Shown here piece after piece: positions 57,185-64,000 of a stretch of 64,000 bases of DNA. Location: positions 1 through 64,000 of the forward strand of contig CAMWJF010000014.1 of assembly GCA_947174505.1 (NCBI GenBank), in the 5' to 3' direction. The notes below the pieces were generated by a model. The model searched no databases. It was not told the origin of the DNA and saw nothing but the letters and a program-made list of their open reading frames with translations. The stretch comes from an uncultured Lachnospiraceae bacterium (GTDB taxonomy: Bacteria > Bacillota > Clostridia > Lachnospirales > Lachnospiraceae). Every line of letters starts with the position of its first letter. Within the stretch, counting starts at the first letter, position 1. Made by a program: the position numbers and the translations under genes.

Positions 57185-57667
57185 TCACTCCTCGTCGTCA
57201 CGCAGATCCTCCGTATTCACAAGCGGCCCGTGCACTTTTTCCACATACAGATGCCCATTCAGATGATCCACCTCATGACAGATCGCCCTGGCGAGAAGCT
57301 CCGTCCCCTCAATCTCAAAAGGCTCCATATTCTCATCATAGGCAAATGCTTTCACATAATTGGGTCTGGTCACTTTACCGCTCTTACCCGGAACGCTTAG
57401 GCAGCCTTCATAACCGTCCTGCTCCCCGCTGGTCTCCAGTATCTTCGGGTTAATCAGCAAAAGGGGATCTTCCCCGGTGGTATCAATCACCACGATACGC
57501 TTTAAAATACCTACCTGGGGCGCTGCCAGCCCCACCCCGTTCTCCTCATACAGCGTCTCAAACATATCGTCGATCAACTCCTGCAGTCTGGGGGTAAGCT
57601 CCGTCACCTCCTTACACTGCTTTGTCAGAACCGGATCTCCCATCTCCCTGATTTTTCTGGTTGCCAT
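57185..57667 (-). CDS. def: Peptide deformylase Def
   Basis: 160 residues. All three motifs are intact: GVGLAAPQVG, EGCLSVPG and HEVDHLNG (Cys and two His bind the metal, Glu is catalytic). It removes the N-formyl group from nascent proteins. Lies between priA and fmt. Confidence 0.95.
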   Translation of the reverse strand: MATRKIREMGDPVLTKQCKEVTELTPRLQELIDDMFETLYEENGVGLAAPQVGILKRIVVIDTTGEDPLLLINPKILETSGEQDGYEGCLSVPGKSGKVTRPNYVKAFAYDENMEPFEIEGTELLARAICHEVDHLNGHLYVEKVHGPLVNTEDLRDDEE

Positions 57668-57705
57668 ACTGCCTCTTCCTCCTGTCTTTCCTGTTTTCCA
57701 TCTCT

Positions 57706-59943
57706 CTAAAATGTATTCATCGGGTCAAAGTCAAACTGCACCGTCTGTCCCTTAAGCTCCCGCTCCCTGCAAAAATTCTCCAGCCTGTCCTTGGCCTCCA
57801 CTAAGATTTTATACGCTCCGTGCCTGATATAAAAGGTATGGCGGTAAAGATCGGATATTTTCCCAATCGCCGCTTCCGCCGGCCCGATCACCCGAAGCCC
57901 GTCTATATCAGCCATCTCTCTCTTGACTAAATCGGTCATTTCTTTTCCCAGCGCTTCTCCCTCCTCCTGTACGCGGGAGACGATGAGAACCGCCAGCATA
58001 TGTTCCACGGGCGGATAACCCACAAGCGCCCTGTAGGCAATCTCCTCCCCGTAAAAGCCCTGATAATCCTGTTTCGCCGCATAGACCACACTGTAATGGT
58101 CTGGCTGGTAAGTCTGGATCACCACTTCTCCCGGCCGCTCCCCACGGCCCGCGCGGCCCGCCGCCTGGGTCAGGAGCTGAAAAGTGCGTTCCCCTGCCCG
58201 GTAATCGTTCCGGTTCAGGGAAAGATCCGCCGCCAGCACCCCCACCAGCGTCACACCGGGAAAGTCATGCCCCTTCACGATCATCTGGGTTCCCACCAGC
58301 ACATCCGCCTCCTCGTCCGCAAATGCGGCAAGAATACGCTCATAGCTGTCCTTCCTGCGGGTGGTATCCGCGTCCATGCGAAGCACCCTGGCCCCCGGAA
58401 ATTCCCTGTGAATGGCCTCCTCCACCTGCTCTGTCCCTGCCTTAAAGCCCATCAGATAGGGGGATCCGCAGGAAGGGCACTTCGCCGGTTTCCGCTCCTG
58501 ATACCCGCAGTAATGACAGATCAGCATCCCGTTTCTGTGCTCCGACAGGGACACGTCACAGTGGGGGCATTTCATCACATGTCCGCAGGAGCGGCAGGAA
58601 ATAAATCCCGCATAGCCTCTCCTGTTTAAGAAAAGAATGGTCTGCTCTCCCTTGGAAAGCCGGTCCTGCATCAGCTCTTTTAGCTTCCTGCTGAACATGG
58701 AACGGTTTCCCTGTTTCAGTTCCTCCCGCAGATCGATCGTATACACCGCCGGAAGCATGCTGCCCCCGGGGCGTTCCTTCATCTCATATAACTTATATTC
58801 TCCCCTGTCCGCCCTGTAATAGGCCTCCATGGACGGCGTTGCTGATCCCAGCACCACGCTGGCGCCGCACAGGGACGCGATCTCCACCGCCGTCTCTCTG
58901 GCATGATACCGGGGTGATGATTCGCTCTTATAGCTGTTCTCATGCTCCTCATCCACCACAATGACCCCCAGATTGGCAAAAGGTGTAAACAGCGCCGAAC
59001 GGGGGCCGATCATCACATCGATCTCCCCTGCCTTCGCCCGCTCGATCTGGTCATACCGCTCTCCCGCGGACAATGTGGAATTGATCACCGATACCCGGTC
59101 CCCGAATCTCTTATAAAACCGCAGCAGCGTCTGGTAAGTCAGCGCAATCTCCGGGATCAGCATAATGGCCTGCTTCCCCATGGCAATCATCTCCTCGATA
59201 ATGCCAAGGTACACCTCCGTCTTGCCGCTGCCTGTAACGCCGTGCACCAGATGCACACCCGGACGCCCCGCCCGGTAATCCGCCAGCACATCCTCAATGA
59301 TATGCCGCTGCGCCTGATTCGGCACAGGACGGGCCTCGCTCCGGTCCGCCGTCCTGACAGGGTTTCGGTAACAGGTCTCCCTCTCTATGCGAAGATACCC
59401 CTGTCTCTCCAGTGCCTGCAGGGTAGAAGCCGTCACATGGAGCTTCTGCCTGATCAGCTCGTAAGGCAGCTCCTCCTCCGTCTGCAGCGCCGCCAGCACT
59501 CTGGCTTTCGCCCGCTGGTGCTTTCTTTCACATTCGTCGGCCGCCTGCGTAGTCTCCTCCGCGGACAGGCAGCGCAGCACCTTCTTTTTCTCCAGCGGTT
59601 TCAGCTTCTGCTTCACGGGAAGCACGGTCTTTAACGCCGCAATGGTGGTGGAGCCGTAATTGCTCTTTAACCAGTAAGCGATCCGAATCTGCCTGCCCTC
59701 CACGGACATGCCCTTCTCATCCACCGCGCTGACTGCCTTGATTTTTTCTGGGGGATAGTCCGCGTCCTCCGAAATATCCACCACATATCCCGTCCTCTCC
59801 CGGTTACCCTTACCAAAAGGCACGCGCACCTGTACGCCCGGACGTACCGCCTCTAAGAGTGCCTCCGGAATCCGGTACTGGAAAACCCGGTCTACCTTCT
59901 CATGGGCGATATCTATGATCACATCCGCATACCGCTCCGTCAT
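57706..59943 (-). CDS. priA: Primosomal protein N' (replication restart helicase PriA)
   Basis: 745 residues. N-terminal 3'-DNA-binding domain, Walker A GVTGSGKTEVYL, DEEH box, and a zinc region with CRSCG, CPHCD, CHYCG and CPSCG in the helicase. It reloads the replisome at stalled forks. Its ATG overlaps the murE stop (ATGA), so translation is coupled. Confidence 0.95.
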   Translation of the reverse strand: MTERYADVIIDIAHEKVDRVFQYRIPEALLEAVRPGVQVRVPFGKGNRERTGYVVDISEDADYPPEKIKAVSAVDEKGMSVEGRQIRIAYWLKSNYGSTTIAALKTVLPVKQKLKPLEKKKVLRCLSAEETTQAADECERKHQRAKARVLAALQTEEELPYELIRQKLHVTASTLQALERQGYLRIERETCYRNPVRTADRSEARPVPNQAQRHIIEDVLADYRAGRPGVHLVHGVTGSGKTEVYLGIIEEMIAMGKQAIMLIPEIALTYQTLLRFYKRFGDRVSVINSTLSAGERYDQIERAKAGEIDVMIGPRSALFTPFANLGVIVVDEEHENSYKSESSPRYHARETAVEIASLCGASVVLGSATPSMEAYYRADRGEYKLYEMKERPGGSMLPAVYTIDLREELKQGNRSMFSRKLKELMQDRLSKGEQTILFLNRRGYAGFISCRSCGHVMKCPHCDVSLSEHRNGMLICHYCGYQERKPAKCPSCGSPYLMGFKAGTEQVEEAIHREFPGARVLRMDADTTRRKDSYERILAAFADEEADVLVGTQMIVKGHDFPGVTLVGVLAADLSLNRNDYRAGERTFQLLTQAAGRAGRGERPGEVVIQTYQPDHYSVVYAAKQDYQGFYGEEIAYRALVGYPPVEHMLAVLIVSRVQEEGEALGKEMTDLVKREMADIDGLRVIGPAEAAIGKISDLYRHTFYIRHGAYKILVEAKDRLENFCRERELKGQTVQFDFDPMNTF

Positions 59944-61409
59944 GCCCGCTCCTCTAATATTTCCTGTATCAGTACTCTCTCGTCCATCGGGTATTTCACA
60001 CCGTTGATCTCCTGATAGTCCTCATGCCCTTTGCCTGCCAGCACAATGATGTCCCCCGGCTCGCCGTGGTCGATGGCGTAGGCAATGGCTTCTTTCCTGT
60101 CGCAGATTTCCACATACTTACCGTCCGTCTTCGCAATCCCTGTCCTGATATCGTCAATGATCGCCTGCGGCTCCTCCGTCCGCGGATTGTCGGAGGTAAT
60201 AATGGTCAGATCCGCCATCTGTCCGCTGACCTCCCCCATCTCGTAGCGTCTGGATTTCGCCCGGTTGCCGCCGCAGCCAAAAAGACAGACCAGCCTGTGC
60301 GGCTCATACGCCCTGAGCGTCTCCAGCAGGCTCTTAAGAGCCATGGCATTGTGGGCATAGTCAATCATCAGCGTAAAGTCGTCGGACACCTTCACCATCT
60401 CCGTCCGGCCCTTCACCTTTGCCGCCCTAAGGGCTTTTTGTACTTTTTCCTCCTGCACGCCGAAATGCCTGCAGATGGCAATGGCCGTCAGGGCGTTGTA
60501 AACATTAAATTTGCCAGGAGAGGAAATTTTCACGGAAAGCTCCGCAAGTCCCTTTGTCTTAAAAGCCATCCCCAGGCTGCCGCCCTCGTTTAAGAAAGCG
60601 ATATCCTCAGCCCGCAGATCCGCCTCTGTATCAATCCCGTAAGTTTCAAGCTGACAGGTGCACCCCTTTGTAACTTCCTTCCAGTGGGCATCGTCAGCGT
60701 TTACAATCCCAACCCTGCACTGCCGAAACAGCAGGCTTTTACAGTGCAGATAATCGTCAAAATCCTTATGCTCGTTTTCCCCGATATGGTCCGGCTCCAG
60801 ATTGGTGAAGATGCCGAAATCGAAGACAAAACCCTGCGTTCTGTGCAGCATCAGTCCCTGGGAGGAAACCTCCATCACCACCGTGTCGCAGCCTGCGTCC
60901 GCCATCATCCGAAAGTATTTCTGTACCAGATAAGACTGGGGCGTGGTATTTTCCGCATGGATATGGGTATCCCCGACAATGATTTCTATGGTGCCGATCA
61001 GCCCCACCTTTCTGCCCGCCTGCTCCAGAATGGACTTTACCAGATAGGTGGTGGTGGTTTTGCCTTTCGTTCCGGTAATGCCTATGACCTTCAACTGTCT
61101 GGCCGGATGCCCGAAATAGGCCGCCGAGACAAAGGCCATGGCGTAGCGGACGTCCGCCACCCGGATCACGGTCACATCCGCCCCTTCCGGCAGCTCCACC
61201 TCATGTTCCGTGAGCAGGGCTTTCGCTCCGGCCCGCACCGCATCCGCCGCAAACTTATGGCCGTCCGCTTTCGCCCCCGGTATGCAGACGAACAGACAGC
61301 CTTCTGTCACCTTTCTGGAATCATATATCACATCTGTTATATCCTGTTCCGTTGTGCCGCTTATGCACTCATAGGACATTTCCTTCAACAATTCGCCCAA
61401 AGCTGCCAT
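59940..61409 (-). CDS. murE: UDP-MurNAc-tripeptide synthetase MurE (meso-DAP type)
   Basis: 489 residues. ATP loop GITGTKGKTTTT, carbamylated Lys region LHCKSLLF, and DNPRTEEP, whose DNPR motif marks meso-diaminopimelate specificity. It adds the third residue of the stem peptide. It lies apart from the dcw cluster, heading the priA-def-fmt operon. Start at ATG 61409 with CGAGGTG upstream. Confidence 0.94.
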   Translation of the reverse strand: MAALGELLKEMSYECISGTTEQDITDVIYDSRKVTEGCLFVCIPGAKADGHKFAADAVRAGAKALLTEHEVELPEGADVTVIRVADVRYAMAFVSAAYFGHPARQLKVIGITGTKGKTTTTYLVKSILEQAGRKVGLIGTIEIIVGDTHIHAENTTPQSYLVQKYFRMMADAGCDTVVMEVSSQGLMLHRTQGFVFDFGIFTNLEPDHIGENEHKDFDDYLHCKSLLFRQCRVGIVNADDAHWKEVTKGCTCQLETYGIDTEADLRAEDIAFLNEGGSLGMAFKTKGLAELSVKISSPGKFNVYNALTAIAICRHFGVQEEKVQKALRAAKVKGRTEMVKVSDDFTLMIDYAHNAMALKSLLETLRAYEPHRLVCLFGCGGNRAKSRRYEMGEVSGQMADLTIITSDNPRTEEPQAIIDDIRTGIAKTDGKYVEICDRKEAIAYAIDHGEPGDIIVLAGKGHEDYQEINGVKYPMDERVLIQEILEERA

Positions 61410-61458
61410 AATTCACCTCGTTTAATTTTCCTTCATTTCTTATATATATTTATATAGT

Positions 61459-61487
61459 ACGATAGCACGAAATAAGCGTTTTTGCAA
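61459..61487 (-). promoter_or_regulatory. Promoter of the murE operon
   Basis: Minus strand: TTGCAA (61482-61487), 17-bp spacer, TATCGT (61459-61464), about 50 bp before the murE ATG. Confidence 0.5.
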
Positions 61488-61550
61488 TTTTTGTCTGTCT
61501 TTAAGATTTCTTAATGTTTTTTTATTTTTCCTTCATACTCTAAACACATT

Positions 61551-61579
61551 TTGGACACAATTACCCTTTATGATAAGTA
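61551..61579 (+). promoter_or_regulatory. Promoter of the candidate small RNA
   Basis: Plus strand: TTGGAC (61551-61556), 17-bp spacer, TAAGTA (61574-61579). It diverges from the murE promoter. Confidence 0.5.
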
Positions 61580-61583
61580 TCAA

Positions 61584-61655
61584 GATAGTTGATGAATTCA
61601 CTATCTCCCCCTCATAAGAAAACTGCGAGAGAGCCCGGAATGTCCGGGCTTTTTC
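61584..61655 (+). ncRNA. Candidate regulatory small RNA (5' hairpin, C-rich loop, terminator)
   Basis: About 70 nt. GATAGT (61584-61589) pairs with ACTATC (61600-61605). A single-stranded TCTCCCCCTC (61604-61613) follows, complementary to strong Shine-Dalgarno sequences, then an A-rich linker. A perfect 8-bp terminator, AGCCCGGA / TCCGGGCT (61632-61650), has a T-run. There is no open frame. A promoter is correctly spaced upstream, and no plus-strand gene is nearby to need this terminator. The layout matches Firmicutes sRNAs that block translation through C-rich loops. Confidence 0.55.
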
Positions 61656-61666
61656 GTATCTCGCGG

Positions 61667-61806
61667 CTTGTTTTTCTTTTGCTCAGGTATAAAACTCGCA
61701 AATCCGCGCTTTCAGCGCTCCACGTCCGATTTCATCGGACATTTGCTCGTTAGTGCCGCAAGAAAAACAAATGCCGGCTTCGCCGTCGCTTGTTTTTCTT
61801 TTGCTT
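61667..61806. repeat. Direct repeat and recJ terminator hairpin
   Basis: GCTTGTTTTTCTTTTGCT occurs at about 61667-61684 and again at 61789-61806. The second copy forms, with AAGAAAAACAA near 61764, an 11-bp stem around a GCCGGC-type inner hairpin directly after the recJ stop (minus strand); its T-rich 3' arm suits a terminator. Smaller perfect hairpins (GCGCTTTCAGCGC, GTCCGATTTCATCGGAC) lie between. No gene in this interval. Confidence 0.55.
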
Positions 61807-63631
61807 ACGCACTATAATCCTGCATCACCATCTGCAGGGACTCGACTCCCTTGTACACATTGATATCGGGATAATAAATCACACTGATCACAATGGCGCT
61901 GCTGCCGCCGCTGTAGAGCCTGTCGGTCTCCTCCTGTCCGAAATGCGCCGCCAGAAAGGCATGCCACCGCGCCAGATCACCGAAATACATCATATCATAT
62001 TCCCGCCCAGCCTCATCGGCCACCCGGTATTTCCCTACGTTTCTATTCTTTCCCAGAATCCGTCCCCGGCATACCCGCACATTCTTCTGGGCAAAAACAG
62101 GCTTGGGATTGCCATTGCCGAAGGGTTCCAGAAGGGAAAGCTGCCTGACAAGCTCTGTCGTCACATAGGACATGGGCATGGGCACATCGATATGTATGAC
62201 CTCCACCAGATCCTCCTCTGTCAATCCGCAGTGGGCATTCAGAAAGGCCCGGAACCCTTCCACGTTCTCCTCGGGCATGGACACACCCGCCGCCATCTTA
62301 TGCCCGCCGTACTTCGTGTACAGCTCCTTACACTCACTCATCTTATCGTACATGTGATAGGCCTCTATGGAACGTCCCGAGCCCTTCACGCCCTCCTCGC
62401 CGCGGGTCAGCACAAAGACCGGCTTGTGGTACCGCTCCCTGATCCGCCCGGCGATGATCCCTGCCAGACTCTCGTGGCAGTCCGGCAGGAAGACCACCAG
62501 TACTTTATCCTCCTTCAGCGTGGTGTTCTCAATCTGCTCTATCGCCTGTTTTGTCCCGAGCAGGGTCATTTCCTTCCGGCTGTCATTTAATGCCTTCAGC
62601 TCCCCGGCTATGGTAACAGCCTCTGCCTGCTCCTTCGTCCGAAACATGGCGAGCGCGCGTTTGGCCGTGTCAAGCCGCCCCGTGGCGTTCAGGCAGGGCC
62701 CCAGAATAAAACCGATATGATACCCCGTCAGCCGCTTCTGTGTCAGCTCATTCACCGTAAGCAACGCGCGCAGCCCGGGATTCGCAGACTGCTCGATCTG
62801 CTGCAGCCCGTACCTAACCAGAATGCGGTTTTCATCGGTCAGTTCCATCACATCCCCCACTGTGGCAAAACCCGCGAAAGCCAAAAGCTCCCGCAGGAGG
62901 GTCTCCTTCTCTCCCGCTGACAGAACACCCTCCCCCTCCATTTTCCCGAGATAAATCTCCATCAGCTTATACGCCGTCACCGCGCCGCAGATGCCCTTAT
63001 AAGGATAGGAACAGCCACTCTGCTTCGGGTCTACCACCGCATCCGCCAGGGGCAGCGTTTCCACCCTGCTGCCGTCCTCCTGCACCTCGTAAGGTACCTC
63101 ATGGTGATCCGTCACAATCACCGTCATGCCAAGCTCCTTCGCAAAGGCAATCTGAGGCAGCGCCGCAATACCGTTGTCGCAGGTAAGTATCGTATCCACA
63201 CCGTCGCCGGCAGCCTCCTCTATCAGTCGGTCATTCAGCCCGTAGCCGTCCTGAATCCTGTGGGGAATCACCACATCCACCGCCGCACCACACTGTTCCA
63301 GACAGGCAATTAAAATATAGGAAGCACAGACACCGTCGATATCATAATCGCCGATCACCCGGATCTTTTTCTTCTCTCTCGTTTTATCACAAAGAATCGC
63401 CGCCGCCTTCCCGGCATCCTTTAAAAGGTTCGGATCATACAGATCCGCCGTGGTGCCGTGAAGAAACTTCTCAATGGCTTCCTCCCCCTCCACGTCCCGG
63501 TTTCGTATGATTCTGGCAATCACCGGGTCAATCTGGAATTTTGCCGCTATCCCGTTAAAATCCGCCTTCTTGGCGGACACCATCCATTTCGCCATAAACA
63601 ATTCATCGCCGGACAGCGATGATCCAGTCAT
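61805..63631 (-). CDS. recJ: Single-stranded-DNA exonuclease RecJ
   Basis: 608 residues. DHH phosphoesterase motifs VIGDYDIDGVCAS, VTDHHEVP and DPKQSGCSYPYKGICGA; DHHA1 domain with KYGGHKMAAGVSM; OB domain with LEPFGNGNPKPVF. It degrades 5' single strands in recombination and repair. Start uncertain: ATG 63631 has AAAGG at long distance, while ATG 63598 (MAKWMVSAKKADFNG) begins at the conserved N-terminus but has no ribosome site. Confidence 0.93.
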   Translation of the reverse strand: MTGSSLSGDELFMAKWMVSAKKADFNGIAAKFQIDPVIARIIRNRDVEGEEAIEKFLHGTTADLYDPNLLKDAGKAAAILCDKTREKKKIRVIGDYDIDGVCASYILIACLEQCGAAVDVVIPHRIQDGYGLNDRLIEEAAGDGVDTILTCDNGIAALPQIAFAKELGMTVIVTDHHEVPYEVQEDGSRVETLPLADAVVDPKQSGCSYPYKGICGAVTAYKLMEIYLGKMEGEGVLSAGEKETLLRELLAFAGFATVGDVMELTDENRILVRYGLQQIEQSANPGLRALLTVNELTQKRLTGYHIGFILGPCLNATGRLDTAKRALAMFRTKEQAEAVTIAGELKALNDSRKEMTLLGTKQAIEQIENTTLKEDKVLVVFLPDCHESLAGIIAGRIRERYHKPVFVLTRGEEGVKGSGRSIEAYHMYDKMSECKELYTKYGGHKMAAGVSMPEENVEGFRAFLNAHCGLTEEDLVEVIHIDVPMPMSYVTTELVRQLSLLEPFGNGNPKPVFAQKNVRVCRGRILGKNRNVGKYRVADEAGREYDMMYFGDLARWHAFLAAHFGQEETDRLYSGGSSAIVISVIYYPDINVYKGVESLQMVMQDYSA

Positions 63632-63671
63632 GTACGCTGCCGCGCCTTTCTATTTGATTTAATAAACAAAC

Positions 63672-63714
63672 ACCCTCCGAAAAGTCACAATCTATTGTAA
63701 CATTTTCAGAGGGT
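63672..63714 (-). terminator. Terminator after secF
   Basis: Minus strand: ACCCTCTGAAAA pairs with TTTTCGGAGGGT, followed by GTTTGTTTATT. Confidence 0.7.
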
Positions 63715-63783
63715 AATTTATAGTACTTTGTTTCCCAGTTCAGCAAGCACGTTTTGCGAATGGGCACGTGCTGAACCGCACTC

Positions 63784-64000
63784 TTACTTTGTCGCTTTCT
63801 TCACCAGCTTCGTGCGGAACACATACCAGAGCGCGCCTGTCAGGCAGATGGATGAATACGTACCGCAGACAATACCCGCCATCAAAGGCAGCGCAAATTC
63901 CCGGATAGAGGAAACGCCGAACACTTCCAGCGACGCCACCATAAAGAACGTGGTCAGGGAAGTAAAAATACTTCTCGTAAGCGTCTGGGTGATACTCCTG
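63784..64000 (-). CDS. secF: Protein translocase subunit SecF (C-terminal part; continues beyond the window)
   Basis: The last 71 codons are present: RSITQTLTRSIFTSLTTFFM, then a Gly/Ala-rich membrane segment (ALPLMAGIVCGTYSSICLTG) and the basic tail FRTKLVKKATK. This matches the C-terminal membrane helices of SecF or of a fused SecDF, which uses the proton motive force to complete protein export. The 5' end is outside the window, so fusion with SecD cannot be judged. Confidence 0.82.
   Translation of the reverse strand, partial: RSITQTLTRSIFTSLTTFFMVASLEVFGVSSIREFALPLMAGIVCGTYSSICLTGALWYVFRTKLVKKATK

Overview
The window looks like a chromosomal segment of a spore-forming, meso-diaminopimelate Firmicute, most likely a Lachnospiraceae-type Clostridia. 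The evidence is the division and wall (dcw) cluster with spoVD-like, spoIIGA and sigE genes, a MurE with the DNPR motif, a prkC/prpC/rsgA block and Clostridia-type mobile elements. Core genes are GC-moderate and almost all on the minus strand. The accessory stretches (about 13.7-17.5 kb and 41-47 kb) are clearly more AT-rich.

Region 1 (1-20.5 kb, plus strand) is the tail module of a siphovirus-like prophage. It holds an orphan MNT-type nucleotidyltransferase, a giant tape measure gene, Dit, a Tal-type protein with a C-terminal S74-like chaperone, two tandemly duplicated BppU-type baseplate/receptor proteins with swapped C-termini, and two small tail-end proteins. No lysis genes follow. The tape measure gene is interrupted by a 1,249-nt element that I identify as a self-splicing group I intron (1888-3136). 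P1 and a contiguous 8-bp P10 fix both splice sites, the P7/P8 core is recognisable, and splicing restores one 2,789-codon frame. The intron carries a zinc-ribbon gene on the opposite strand. A HigBA-type toxin-antitoxin pair (20.5-21.2 kb) closes the region.

Region 2 (21.4-41 kb, minus strand) runs, in order of transcription, ychF, lgt | mraZ, rsmH, ftsL, two class B PBPs, mraY, murD, ftsW, murA, divIB, ftsZ | spoIIGA, sigE | a REC-HD-GYP-GGDEF regulator. murG, murC and sigG are absent from the cluster. A four-copy, 10-bp-phased MraZ-box array precedes mraZ. A perfect terminator separates ftsZ from spoIIGA, whose promoter has an unusually long spacer.

Region 3 (41-48.7 kb) is a decayed integrative element followed by accessory genes. 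The integrase has an in-frame amber codon and a catalytic-domain deletion, and xis has lost its start codon. The other genes are small element genes, an orphan Cys-containing RiPP-like precursor peptide, a cluster of uncharacterised Lachnospiraceae-type proteins (one frameshifted, one 5'-truncated) and a beta-propeller-like gene.

Region 4 (48.7-64 kb, minus strand) holds, in order of transcription, secF (partial), recJ | murE, priA, def, fmt, a membrane zinc peptidase, rsmB, rlmN, prpC, prkC and rsgA: the conserved Firmicutes translation-quality and Ser/Thr-kinase operon joined to priA and murE. Between recJ and murE lies a candidate small RNA with its own promoter, a 5' hairpin, a C-rich anti-Shine-Dalgarno-like loop and a strong terminator. 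A family of intercistronic stem-loop repeats sits directly after stop codons in regions 2 and 4.
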